Of a stretch of 64,000 nt of DNA, positions 12,047 through 23,105 are shown in pieces. The translations under genes were made by a program, and so were the position numbers. The first letter of the stretch is position 1. Each line of letters starts with the position of its first letter. The stretch comes from Pneumocystis sp. 'macacae' (taxonomy: Eukaryota; Ascomycota; Pneumocystomycetes; Pneumocystales; Pneumocystaceae): NCBI GenBank assembly GCA_018127085.1, contig CM030731.1:372001-436000 (forward strand), read 5' to 3'. The notes under the pieces are model-generated. The model did no database searches and was not told where the DNA came from. It saw only the letters and a list, made by a program, of their open reading frames with translations.

Positions 12047-12988
12047 ATGGGTAAGTAAATTAGTGCGTTATCTAGAGTATATTTCAAAGAAAAATGCACG
12101 AATTGTGTCTTTTCTAGAATTAACTAGTATATATTAGCTGTTGGAAAAAACAAACGGCTTTCAAAAGGTAAAAAAGGCATAAAAAAAAAAGTGGTAGATC
12201 CATTTCAACGCAAAGTATATTGTATTGTAAAAAACTATGCAGCTAAGGAAAACAGGATTGGTATGATTTAAAAGCACCATCTATATTTGAAACACGGAAC
12301 TTTGGGAAAACACTGGTGAACCGAAGTACCGGTATGAAAAATGCAAATGATTCACTGCGGGGACGAGTTATAGAAGTATCCTTAGCAGATCTTCAAAAAG
12401 ATGAAGAGCATGCATTCAGGAAGATTAAACTTCAAATTGCAGAAGTCCAAGGGCGAAATTGCCTAACAAATTTTTATGGAATGTTAATGACATCGGACAA
12501 GTTGCGTTCACTCGTTCGACGTTGGCAAACACTCATTGAGGCACATCAAGATGTTAAAACAACAGATGGCTATGTATTAAGGTTGTTTGTTATTGGGTTT
12601 ACAAAGCGCCGTACAAACCAAATCAAAAAAACAGCATATGCCCAGACTTCTCAGATTCGACAAATCCGTAAAAAAATGTTTGAAATAATACAAAGAGAAG
12701 CATCTATGTGTTCAATGAAGGATCTTGTTCAAAAATTTATTCCCGAAGTTATTGGCCGTGAAATTACAAAATCAACACAAGGCATATTTCCTTTACAAAA
12801 TGTACTTTATTCATATTCAATTATTTATTGGCTAATGTTTACAGGTATTTATTCGAAAAGTCAAGATTCTCAAAATGCCACGTATCGATATTCAACGTCT
12901 GCTTGAATTACACGAAGAATCCGTTGAAGACACAGGTGTCAAAGTCTCTAAAGAATTTAAAAAATCAGAGATTTTAGATTCAGTATGA
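12047..12988 (+). CDS. RPS1: 40S ribosomal protein eS1 (Rps1/S3Ae)
   Basis: This is a structural protein of the small ribosomal subunit. Four exons: 12047-12050, 12138-12214, 12256-12801 and 12845-12988. The first exon is only four bases (ATGG) and joins CTGTTGG to give [20 protein letters not shown]. The body includes [56 protein letters not shown] and [17 protein letters not shown]. The last exon gives [20 protein letters not shown] and ends [12 protein letters not shown]. Length and sequence are typical of eS1. An 87-nt first intron directly after the start codon region is common in fungal ribosomal-protein genes and may affect expression. Confidence 0.97.
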
Positions 12989-13567
12989 CTCTTTCTATAA
13001 ACGTCATCAGTTCTCCTTAGAGCTCAACCACTATCCAGACGTCATATTTTCATAGAGCTAAACATTGAATTTAAGTCAAATTTCTGACATATAAAATATG
13101 TATTAAATATATAAAATAGAAAAATATAGTCTCATAAATATACCGTCATTGCATATCATTGCACATGTCGTACCCATATCATGTTTTTACTCCATTTAAT
13201 CAAAATACTTAATACCTTTTTAATCCAAGATTAAATGAGTCAAAATAATAAATTAGGTCGCTGAGCTAAAATATTAAACCTAAATTTAAGAAACACTCAA
13301 CAATTCTTTACTCAAAAAATCTATTTAGAACTTTTACTAAGTTTCTTAAAACATAAGTCAAAAGACAAGTTAAAAAGAGGTAACTAGACATAATTAAAAT
13401 AATCTTTATAATATATAACCTTCATATAGCTAATATATCACCAATCTATAACTAAAACTCATATAATAAATTCAAGTCTAAAATCTAAATAAGACCTATT
13501 CATCCTATCAAATAAACCTTACACCATTTACGCTTCCATTATACTTAAATTGCACCAAAATTAGAAG
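12989..13567. other. intergenic stretch between convergent genes
   Basis: It separates the 3' ends of eS1 and the IMO32-like gene. It is AT-rich with stop codons in all frames. I see no RNA gene or repeat. Confidence 0.6.
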
Positions 13568-14887
13568 TTAGTTGTTCTGAAGAAAAGTCTCTACAGAAGA
13601 TAAAACATGTTCAGACTGTTCAACATGAACTTTATTTATCAATTGCAAAAACTTTTTGTTAATATTCTACTTACTCCAATGACCACCATCAAGTGTAACA
13701 ATACTTGCGGAAGGAAAAACACGGTAAACATCTGGAAGATATGCATCAGACACATAATTACTGTATCGACCACGAATCAATAGTGTTGGTCCTGAAAAGA
13801 TGCCATTAAATGGAAAATCACCAAGAGCAGGTAATGAATGTATAAGCAATGATAACGGTAATCGTGAATGAAGCCGCCCATCAGATCCACGAACAAGATT
13901 TGAAAGTAACAACTCACGCAAAGAGTTATCAGATACTATGTTCTTCAACATTTCTCCAGCATACCGACGACTCAATGGTTGGGCAGATGCAACACGGAAA
14001 AGAGCACGTACAGAAGTACAAGTACTTTCATGAACATCTGCACAAACAGGTGCATTATCGATCAGTATAAGTGCTGCTATACGCGTTGGTAGTGTCAACG
14101 CTACTCCCATAGACACCTTTGCACCCCTAAAAAATAATGAGTAAAACAAAGATATAAACAAAACAAAATGCTCATTAAAACTGAAGAACTGCTTAAAATC
14201 ATTTCAAAATTCTAAGTCCAAATCAAATATTAATTAAACACATCATGAACGCTCCTGTTAGATAAAACTTACATAGAATGACCAAGAAGAACTACAGAGT
14301 TCAAACGATGTTGCTCAATAAAAGCAATTACATCTGCAGTCATAGAACGATAATCATGTGGCGCAGAATGAGGGCTACGCCCATGATTACGTAAATCCTA
14401 AACTACCATCAGCACAAAAGACCTAGTAAAGCATTAAGGAACAAAAATGACAATTCAATTAGAAACCCAAAAACTATAAATGAAAAATAAACAGAGTATT
14501 AAACAACTGTCAGTAATTTTACTAAGAGACATTATACCAAATATACTGTTAAAACGATTTAATAAAATCTTAAATAACTTAAATATAACTAATCAAAATA
14601 GCTTAAAAATAAAATAAAAAAACAAATAAAATAAATTCTAAAACATTTTCTAAAGCCAAAAAAAATAACTTACCAATGCAAAAAATGTACGCTGAGTACG
14701 TTCGTGAAGTACTCGACAAAAGCTAAAAAGTTAACTAAAAAAACCATAAAAAAAGAATATACGTATGCCAATTGGATTTTGAACCTAAAAATCCATGAAG
14801 AACAAGAACAGAAGGTTTTAAGGAAGCTAAATTGCCCCTCAGAAAATATTTTGTAAAAGAAAGCAGAACCGGTGATCTAATATTCAT
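13568..14887 (-). CDS. IMO32: alpha/beta hydrolase, IMO32/ABHD11-like, probably mitochondrial
   Basis: A serine hydrolase of the ABHD11 family; the yeast member Imo32 is mitochondrial and its physiological substrate is poorly defined. The first exon starts at 14887 (MNIRSPVLLSFTKYFLRGN), a basic, acid-free N-terminus suiting mitochondrial import, followed by LVLHGFLGSKSNWHT with the oxyanion HG. Later exons give ERTQRTFFAL, DLRNHGRSPHSAPHDYR, the nucleophile elbow VVLLGHSMGAK (Ser in GHSMG) and PTLLIRGRYSNYVSD. After the last intron the frame reads GGHWIHVEQSEHVLSSVE, where the catalytic His lies, and ends FLQNN. At least five exons. The ORF that stops after DGGHWSK is an unspliced artefact of that last intron. 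Confidence 0.88.
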
Positions 14888-15279
14888 TTTTTTAAAATTC
14901 CAAATCTCGATAAGAAATTAAAACAAATACAAAAAAAAAAGTTAAGAATCATAAAGAATATAAAAGCAATAGGATAACCGTTAATATTATATACGCTTAT
15001 TATACTGTCTCATTAAAGCGAGAATTCAGCTTAAAAAATATATTCATCAAGATTTTATACACAAGTAAAAAATAAAAGAAACAATCTAAAGATATTAAAA
15101 ATCTTAAAAATCTCAAAGAAAAATAAGGACATATAAAAGTATATTTATATAAAATATAAACATTTATTTTTGAAAAAACAAAAAATTTAAACATCAGAAC
15201 AAGAACAAGAAAAATTAAATTTAAACCAAAAAACATTACTGGAAACAAAGAGAAATAAGAATAAAAAAAATAATTACAT
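14888..15279. other. short divergent promoter region
   Basis: This shared upstream region serves the IMO32-like gene (minus) and NDUFA6 (plus). It is A-rich on the plus strand with no motif I can name. Confidence 0.55.
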
Positions 15280-15829
15280 ATGGCATCAACACAGCCTGCA
15301 ACACTAGCGATTCGCACAATGGCATCTCGAACTCCAGAAGAAGCAAGACAACGAGTTTTAAGACAATATCGTGCATGGCAAAGAGCAGCACCCATCATTG
15401 TACAAATGTACCAACTGGACGTACCGGTATCCATGGTACGGTCTTCTCTACGAAATGCATACACAAGAAACAAAGGAATCACAAATCTAAAAGCACTCGA
15501 TATCCTTATTTTCCAAGGTCATGCTGAATATCAAGTATAAACTACTTTTATAGTATCCTACTTACATACATGCAGGAAACACTTAATTTTTGGAAACAAC
15601 CTACACATGTAATGACATTTTTACAAAAATATATGCCATTAAATAAAGTTCCTCAGAAAAATAGTCGATTGTATAATACACTTTTAAATAGTTCTATATT
15701 AGATAATTCAACAGGAAATGCTCTAACAATAGAAAAGAAAAAAGAAGGTAATACTAACAAATACATTATATTTAAAATTTATTAATAATAGTCAATTTTC
15801 TCGAAGCATTTCTTAATGGCAAATCATAA
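15280..15829 (+). CDS. NADH:ubiquinone oxidoreductase subunit NDUFA6/B14 (LYR protein)
   Basis: This accessory LYR-family subunit of mitochondrial complex I binds the acyl carrier protein. Three exons: 15280-15534, 15576-15747 and 15792-15829. The LYR-type region is ARQRVLRQYRAWQRAAP (residues about 22-38), followed by MYQLDVPVSMVRSSLR, NPxxD-like NLKALDILIFQGHAEYQ and, across the first intron, ETLNFWKQPTHVMTFL, a near-invariant NDUFA6 stretch. Removing the second intron (44 nt, containing TACTAAC) replaces a ragged unspliced tail by VNFLEAFLNGKS, which resembles the family C-terminus. Its presence indicates a conventional proton-pumping complex I. Start at 15280 is supported by the usual short leader; 15319 is an alternative. 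Confidence 0.9.
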
Positions 15830-16121
15830 ATTAATAAAGCTTCAGCAAACTCGCCTAAGTATTACGCCGATATCGAGTTGTCTGAAAATTATTAAAAAAA
15901 TCTAATTATTTATTTTATTAGCATTCACAATCATTTTATTATTCAACCAGCTCTTTAACCATTCAACGTTTTCATCTTATAATCAACTATTCAAAATATT
16001 TCTTCCATCAATATTAGCTTTTATAATACAAACTATCAACCTAGTATCCCATTTTCTGAATTACTGGCTAGATTTCTATATTTTCACTTTTTGGTGATTT
16101 CCGCCCAGCCACACCCGTTCG

Positions 16122-17188
16122 ATGTCACAACGTAACTACAAGCAACAAGCGGATGCAGCATACAGACAGGGTGACTTTAATACTGCAGTGACACTCTATA
16201 CAAAAGGTGAAGATAAAATGATACTTAGATAGTAATGTTAATACCTTTATCAGCACTTCAAGAAACATCGGATGATTTAAGACTCTTAACGAACCGTGCA
16301 CAAACATTTTTGCAACTTCAAAGGTTAGTAAGTTTAACAATAACTATAAACGCTTGAGGGAACTCAAGAAAACTGTATTAATTACTTTCAGATGGAAAGA
16401 TGCTATAAAAGATTGCACATTGGTTCTACAAAAAGATCCCACACATCAAAAAGCTCTTTTTCGACGTGGTAAAGCATATACACAACTTGGAGAAACAAAA
16501 GCAGCATGGAAAGGTATTAAAGTATCTCCATAAATGAAGTGAGACTAATATTATAGATTGGAAATATCTTCAGTCTCTTCAACCAGAAAATCAAACAATT
16601 ATTAATGCATTAAATGAACTAAAACAAAATTATACAGAACTGAAACAAAAAGAAGACAGTGAAGATGAGACAAATTATACAAAAAAACATATTTATATCA
16701 ACAAAGTTGATATATTGCCACTTTGGGCAGAAAACAACTCAAAACAATCTACTGATACACTGTTAAAGTCCATATCTTTGGATAAATTGAAAACACCGAC
16801 ACTTCAAACACTTACACAAAAGCTCAGAACAACATGCGATACAGAAGCATCGCGTCATGACCAACTTATGTATTTTTTTCTAATAGATACTACAACGCTA
16901 CCTCAACTATTTGGTACAGCTGGTTTAGAAGGAATCTTTTTAGAAACGTTTTTACATGCAATTGAACATGTATATATTCATGTAAAGAATAAAGATTCAT
17001 GGTGGAAACAAAGTCTTGCGCTGCTCGAACAACTCTCAGTTTGCACACGTTTTGACATTGCAATTTTATTTGTTAAAAAGACAACACTTGAACGACTTGA
17101 CAAGTTATTACAACAAGCAGCAAGTGAGCCAGATGGGAAACCATATCAGACAGTTTGGAAAATATGGATGCATCAAAAACACGAATAA
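16122..17188 (+). CDS. TPR protein with RPAP3-type C-terminal domain
   Basis: Likely a co-chaperone of the RPAP3/SPAG1/Tah1 type, which link Hsp90 and R2TP to assembly of RNA polymerase, snoRNP or other complexes. Exon 1 starts MSQRNYKQQADAAYRQGDF; after introns of about 46 and 68 nt it continues TKALQETSDDLRLLTNRA and RWKDAIKDCTLVLQKDPTH, KALFRRGKAYTQLGETKAAW, giving three TPR repeats over the first 110 residues or so. A charged linker follows, then an RPAP3_C-like helical domain (PTLQTLTQKLR to TRFDIAILFVKKTTLERLDKLL). The stop at 17188 follows MHQKHE. Specific partner unknown. TPR residues for the carboxylate clamp (K, N, R) appear present (YKQ..., TNR, RRG) but were not modelled. Confidence 0.8.
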
Positions 17189-17619
17189 TTCACAGAGCAA
17201 CACATTAAACAACATTGTACTTTAAATAATACATTATACAATATATCAAATAATATACTAGCAAGCATTCTAATGAATATTTTAACCACCGTATTCGACA
17301 CTATATTAAAAAAGATATTAACAATATATTAAACACAAGATTAAAAACCAGATAAAATTATATAAAAAATTACATTAAAAGCTATTTAAAACCGAATAGC
17401 GGAAAAAACAATAAATTAAAAAATAGATTAAATAACGGATTAAACAATCAATTAAAAAGCAAATTAAATAGTACAAATAATGCAAAACCAAAACTGCAAA
17501 CAACATCCAAACATGTCAACTCAAAGTCAAAAAGTATAAACCAAAACACCAGCCCGCAAACCACATATTACCGCTCAAAAATAATGCAAAACCAGTATCT
17601 AAAACATGCATATACTACT
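17189..17619. other. A-rich intergenic stretch containing a 12-bp repeat
   Basis: Apart from the degenerate tandem repeat listed separately, nothing coding is visible. It lies between the convergent ends of the RPAP3-like gene and the unidentified minus-strand gene. Confidence 0.6.
17413..17472. repeat. five degenerate 12-bp tandem units
   Basis: Units AAATTAAAAAAT, AGATTAAATAAC, GGATTAAACAAT, CAATTAAAAAGC and AAATTAAATAGT follow one another without gaps. The constant core is ATTAAA at positions 3-8, with variable flanks. The order looks degenerate rather than freshly expanded. Confidence 0.6.
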
Positions 17620-18074
17620 TTAATTACGTACCGGCGTAGAACGTTTATCCTGTTGATATAAATCCAACGACGGAAAAGAAACATAACCATCCTGCTCAAG
17701 AAACGTATGGTTATGCGTACCCGTGTAAATACGATTAAAAAAAGGAGAGGACGGTAATACAGATGATTCTCCTGTCCCTCCATTCTGCAGACCTGATGCA
17801 TGCCCTGAGTAACAAAGATCCACCTCTGATGATCCAGAGCATGATGAATGCTTTGATAGCATATCTAAACACGTTTCCCGTGGAAAAATCAGCGTCGGTG
17901 TCAACTCTTCGACCTGTAATGCCGATGTCGGCACAGCAGCTAGACACATTCTATTTAGTAGTTTTCCACTTCCCCTTCTAGTAATTTACTATCAACTAAA
18001 ACCTGTGGCCGAGACACGTAAAGCCCTCTTGAACGCTGTGTCTGCTTCTCTTGTGCTAATTCTAACTGTTTCAT
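17620..18074 (-). CDS. unidentified gene, 3' part (5' end unresolved)
   Basis: I do not recognise this protein. Two exons can be joined: one with MKQLELAQEKQTQRSRGLYV from 18074, and one ending DQDKRST-like YQQDKRSTPVRN at 17620. A 50-nt intron with a good donor (GTAAAT) and an ACTACTAAAT branch sequence links them, giving SRPQVLVDTAVPTSALQVEE across the junction. The product is about 140 residues, Ser/Thr-rich and without membrane segments. Codons differ from chance AT-rich frames, supporting a real gene. The open frame continues upstream through DRFTHLIIGASA to about 18117 before a stop, so an upstream exon probably exists but I could not find its junction. 18074 is the first ATG in the readable part, not necessarily the start. 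Confidence 0.5.
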
Positions 18075-18221
18075 CGCGCTTGCGCCAATAATCAAATGAG
18101 TGAAACGATCGATAAAATTATCACTAGATTACGCGTAACCGCGTAAAGCTAATAGATCAACCTACAAAGCTCAAATAATACTTAATAATATAAAACAGAT
18201 ATAAAAGAATAAATGAAAGAC

Positions 18222-18575
18222 TTTAAGACGTATTTTTGAATAAAACAAAAAATAAATAATAGAATTAAAAAATTACTCATTGATAGATATAATACGGAGC
18301 ATAGAATAGAAAAACAATATGCATTAATTGAACTGTAAAACGTATGTTTTGTTAGTAAAAAGTAATAGACAAAAAAAACGAATATTGAGGAAAAGTAAAC
18401 CATAATTACGAGAGATATCAAAAGTTTTAAGGTATATATATTACAGAATTCTAAAATAGTTATATCTTTGTTTTAAAAAGCATAAACTGATTGTAGGACA
18501 CGTATCTTCAAAAATTTAAAAAATATACACAGTATTTTAAGGTATATGCTCAATTATTTAAGACGTACTTTTGAA
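18222..18575. repeat. two nested direct repeat pairs upstream of RAD5
   Basis: A 19-mer, TTTAAGACGTATTTTTGAA at 18222-18240, recurs with one change at 18557-18575. Inside that interval a 13-mer, TTTTAAGGTATAT, occurs at 18425-18437 and 18535-18547. All four copies are in the same orientation, in the gene-free interval before the RAD5 start. They may be regulatory elements or remnants of a local duplication. Confidence 0.5.
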
Positions 18576-18607
18576 AATATCTAACTTTAAACCAGTGTTT
18601 AAATGCC

Positions 18608-21600
18608 ATGGTTCCACCAGCAAAAAAACCTAAACGACAATTGCCTAATAAAATTGCATTAATAAAAAAGTTAAAAGACGTTATTGGGAATGAAATAGGG
18701 TTAGATACTCTAGAACAGCTTATTGAAAACTCGAAAGGTGATTTAGAACAAGCAATAAATATGTATTTTGATAAAACATGGGAAACAACAAAACAATGGT
18801 CTCAACGATATATTGGAAGTTTTGGGCTGGAGGGATGGGCAAGTGTCTCTGGAAAAGAACTTTTATCAGCTGGTGAAGTTGTTATATTAAAAAAACAAGC
18901 GTTTTGGGGGAGTAAAGGACTTTCTAAACCAACGCAAATGCAACGAGGAGAAAAAATAGGTATTTTGAAGAACAAGACATCTAGTATTATTAGGTTTTAT
19001 AATTCAAAGGGAATGGAGGTCGGGCGTATTTTACAAGAACCGGCAATATATATGTCTTTTTTGTTAGATCAAAATATGTGTACATTTTCAGCAAATTGTG
19101 TTTATACGCCACTTGAAATGAAGACAGGTGAGTATATATATATATATATATTATTTAATAGCAGGCGATAAGGTATTGCTTCAAATTTCATGTTTTATTT
19201 ATCGACATGCATTTTCAACTATAAGACATTCATCGTTTCAGGAGAGAAACATAGGAGAAACTTCAAAAACAGAGGAATCATTGGAGTTGCATCGAATGGC
19301 TATTCTATGGCTTTTAACAGAAATTGGACTTGAATCGGACCATTCAAAGACTTCAGAGTATAAAACTAGTCTTAAAGAAATAGTTAGAGCGACAAAAAAT
19401 ATATATGAATCAATTTCTTTTAAAACAGCTTATTTAGATTCACACGATTCTAACGATTTGACTCCAAAAGGCCAGAATAAGGAGCTCCAGAAAGAACAAC
19501 TAGATTTCCTATATGAAAGTACAGAGTCTTATGATCCTAACATGAAAGAAATGGATCCCCCTTTTTCTTTTAATCTAGAACTTAAGCCTTATCAAAAACA
19601 AGTAAATTTTTCATGTTTAATTATTTTTCTTATCCTTTTAGGCTTTATATTGGATGGTGAACAAAGAACACGAAAACAATTCATTAGAAGTTAATAGAAT
19701 GCATCCATTATGGCAAGTATTTAATTGGCCTTCTTATGATGAGAATGGGAAAAAATTTGTTCTTGAAAATACTGATACTCAATTTTATCTTAATCCTTAT
19801 TCTGGAAAACTAAGTCTTGAATTTCCTAAAGCAGATTATGCATGTTGTGGGGGAATATTAGCAGATGAAATGGGCCTTGGAAAAACCATTGAGATTCTTA
19901 GTCTTATTCATTCTAACAAACCCAAAACACAGTCAAATATTACATCCTTTATGAATTCCAATACATCTATACAAACGTGTCAAACAACACTCGTCGTTGT
20001 CCCTATGTCTTTACTTGAACAGTGGCGCTCAGAAGCAGAAATTGCTTCGAAACCAAATAGCTTAAAAATTCAAGTCTATTACGGAATAGATAAATCTACT
20101 AATGTTTTAATTCAATGTCAAGGTAATAGTCAACCTGATTTACTTATAACGAGCTACGGTATTGTTCTTTCTGAATGGTCACAAATGACTACAAACAGTA
20201 AACTTTCTTTTAATTTATTTGGAATCAATTTCTATCGAATTGTTTTGGATGAAGCACACTATATAAAAAACAGACTTAGTAAAATAGCGAAAGCATGTTC
20301 TGCTTTAAATGCGAAAAGACGATGGGTGTTAACTGGAACACCTATAGTAAATAAACTGGAAGATCTGTTTAGTCTTATCCATTTTTTGAAAATTGAACCC
20401 TGGGGGAATTTTGTATTTTGGAAAACTTTTGTTACTATTCCATTTGAATCAAAGGATATTTCTCGTGCTTTAAATACTGTTAGCATAGTTTTTCAAAGTT
20501 TTATTTTACGTCGAACAAAAACAACAAAGGATATACACGGCAATTTAATTATTAGTCTTCCTCCTAAAGAGATTATGACAGAGGAAATTGTCTTATCTCC
20601 TAAAGAAAGGAAAATTTATGATCTTATTTATACCAAAGCAAAGCAAACTTTTATTGAAAACTCAACTGCAGGAACTATATTTAAAAATTATATGACAATT
20701 TTGACAATGTTGTTACGTTTACGTCAAAGCTGTTGTCATCCATCTTTAATTAAGCATAGCGCAAAGAATGATATTTTCGATATATTGTTTCATAAAGAGG
20801 ATGTTGATGACTCTACTGATATTAATAATGACATAGAGCTCAAAGAACTAGTCGAGTCGTTCAATAATCGAATTATTAAAGAACAGAATACTAATGCATA
20901 TACCGCATATGCTATCAAAAATATTTTGGAAAAAACGAGCAATGAATGCCCTATTTGCTCTACTTATCCTATAGTTGAAGAAGCAGTTACGCCCTGCTGG
21001 CATATTGCATGCAAACCTTGTATTGAACAATACATAAAAGTGCGTTTTTTTTTAAAACTACTATTTACTAATACTTTTAAGTTTCAGGAATCCCATGGAG
21101 AAAAGCCTTTATGTCATATATGCCGGTCACCAATTGATAAACGGAATATTTACTATATTATTCGCAAAGAAAATATTGATGCCTCTAATAATAACTACCA
21201 AATTATATTACGTAAATCTACATTCATTTCTTCTTCAAAAATAGATGCATTAATTAAACATTTATTTGCATTAAAAGCATCGGACCCTTATGCCAAATCT
21301 ATTATATTTAGCCAATTTACATCATTTCTCGATCTAGTGGAAATCTATATAAAACGGTAATTAAACCAAACCGTAATGTATTTGTTAATTTTTTAGAGAT
21401 GATTTCGAGTTTCTTCGTTTAGATGGAAAAATGACAATGAAAGAGCGTTCAGTTGTTTTAGAAAAGTTTCGCTTAGAAAAAAAAGGACTAATTTTGCTAG
21501 TTTCCCAAAAATCAGGTAACATTATCATTTTGAAAGTTCCAGTTTTTAAAAGTTTGAAGGCAATGTTGGTTTGAACTTAACAGCTGCATCATTTGTTTTT

Positions 21601-21930
21601 ATTCTTGATCCATGGTTTGCATAAGATTTATGATTAAGCTATTTCTTATATTTATCAGGTGGAATTTTACTATGGAAGATCAAGCCATAGACAGAGTTTG
21701 CTTAAGACTTCAAAATTAAAAATAATCTAAAAGCTGTATAGGTACATCGCATAGGTCAGACATCTCCTGTTAAGATTATACGTTTTATTGTCAAAGACTC
21801 AATAGAAGAAAAAATGATACAAATATGTAAACGTAAATCAGCTCTTGCAAATATTTCCATGATGAAACATAGATCACGTGAAGAGATAGTAAAACAGCGT
21901 TTAGAAGAATTGCAAACACTTTTTGAATAA
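18608..21930 (+). CDS. RAD5: DNA damage tolerance helicase/ubiquitin ligase RAD5 (S. pombe Rad8, HLTF family)
   Basis: Rad5 is a SNF2-family translocase and RING E3 that polyubiquitinates PCNA with Mms2-Ubc13 and remodels stalled forks. After an N-terminal UBA-like segment (VIGNEIGLDTLEQLIENS) comes a HIRAN-like part (SFGLEGWASVSGKELLSAGE, VGRILQEPA). The ATPase has Walker A ADEMGLGKTIEIL, Walker B VLDEAHYIKN and RRWVLTGTPI. The C3HC4 RING reads CPICSTYPIVEEAVTPCWH, ACKPC and CHICRSPI and is interrupted by an intron. Helicase C follows: KSIIFSQFTSFLDLVE, FLRLDGKMTM, SGNVGLNLTAASFVFILDPW, WNFTMEDQAIDRVHRIGQ. It ends QRLEELQTLFE. Two late introns begin with the weak donor GTTTGC yet restore the helicase motifs exactly. 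Intron 1 contains a TA run. Confidence 0.94.
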
Positions 21931-22232
21931 ATCTACATAAAAGATTTTTGGAGATTATATACTATATAGGTAAACATGAAACTTAGAATTTTAATTGAGG
22001 AGTAGACAAGCCCAATTCATGTAATTAGAATGTTAGAATTGTATTATAAAATGTTTTCTTTTTTATGAAAATATGCATTTCTAGAAGCAAATCAGTAGCT
22101 TAACTTATCAGTTTCGGTTACCATGGGAACTATATTTATTTACATTTCATGTAACGAAAATCACTCTTCAGTCTTCTAAGAAATAAAAACATTAAAAACA
22201 TAGTGTTTTAAATATCAATTTAATGTTTTTAA
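21931..22232. other. intergenic stretch between tandem genes
   Basis: It lies between the RAD5 stop and the kinase start. It is AT-rich with no clear motif. Confidence 0.55.
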
Positions 22233-23072
22233 ATGGAAGATATTCAAGGGGACTTTAGAGGATCACCTATATTAAGAAACGCTATCCAACATCAAACGCT
22301 TTCATCACCAAAAGGTCATTTAAGTACAGATTCAATGCTTTCAAGGAATAATCGGTTAGGACTGGTTGCTGTTCCAGAAAATTTCACAACGAGTATAGAG
22401 AGCATTTCGGATCGTCTTGGAAATCTGCGGTTTAAAAAAGCAGGGAAAGAAAATGAAGGACGATTTGATTCTTCGGAAATCAAAGACAACTTATCTTTAA
22501 AAAATAAAAACGAATCTCCAGAGAAAAATAGTTCAAAAAGGGAGGAAAAATTGCTTGAAGTGCAAAAACAAGAAAATCTGGACCTGGACACAAGACTAGA
22601 ATCTAGAATTCAGACATGGAATACACATAAAGGACTTACATTGACCGAAATGGAAAAGATATCAAAACCAAAAATAAAAAGGCTCGTCAATGTCTGTCAA
22701 ATATGTAAGGAGAACTTAATATTTTTTTATATTAATATTTTTTAGTTTTTCTTGATCATTATTTTGACAAGCTACGTTATCTCTACGAAAGGCAGCAACG
22801 GACAGAAAAGTTTCATGAATGGGCAAAAAAACAAATAAAAGAGGGAAAATTAACAAGTTCGGAGCATGCGGCAGCATGGAAGTGTCATTGTCATACGGAA
22901 CGAAGTACACTTCGAAAAAGACGTGCCAAAATGAAACAAGAGAACTTTCATATTATTGCACAAATTGGCCAAGGGGGATATGGGAGTGTTCATTTAGCAC
23001 AAATGAAAGATACAAAGGAAATTGTTGCTCTAAAAAAGATGAGTAAAAAATTACTACATAAATTGGATGAGG

Positions 23073-23105
<33 letters not shown>

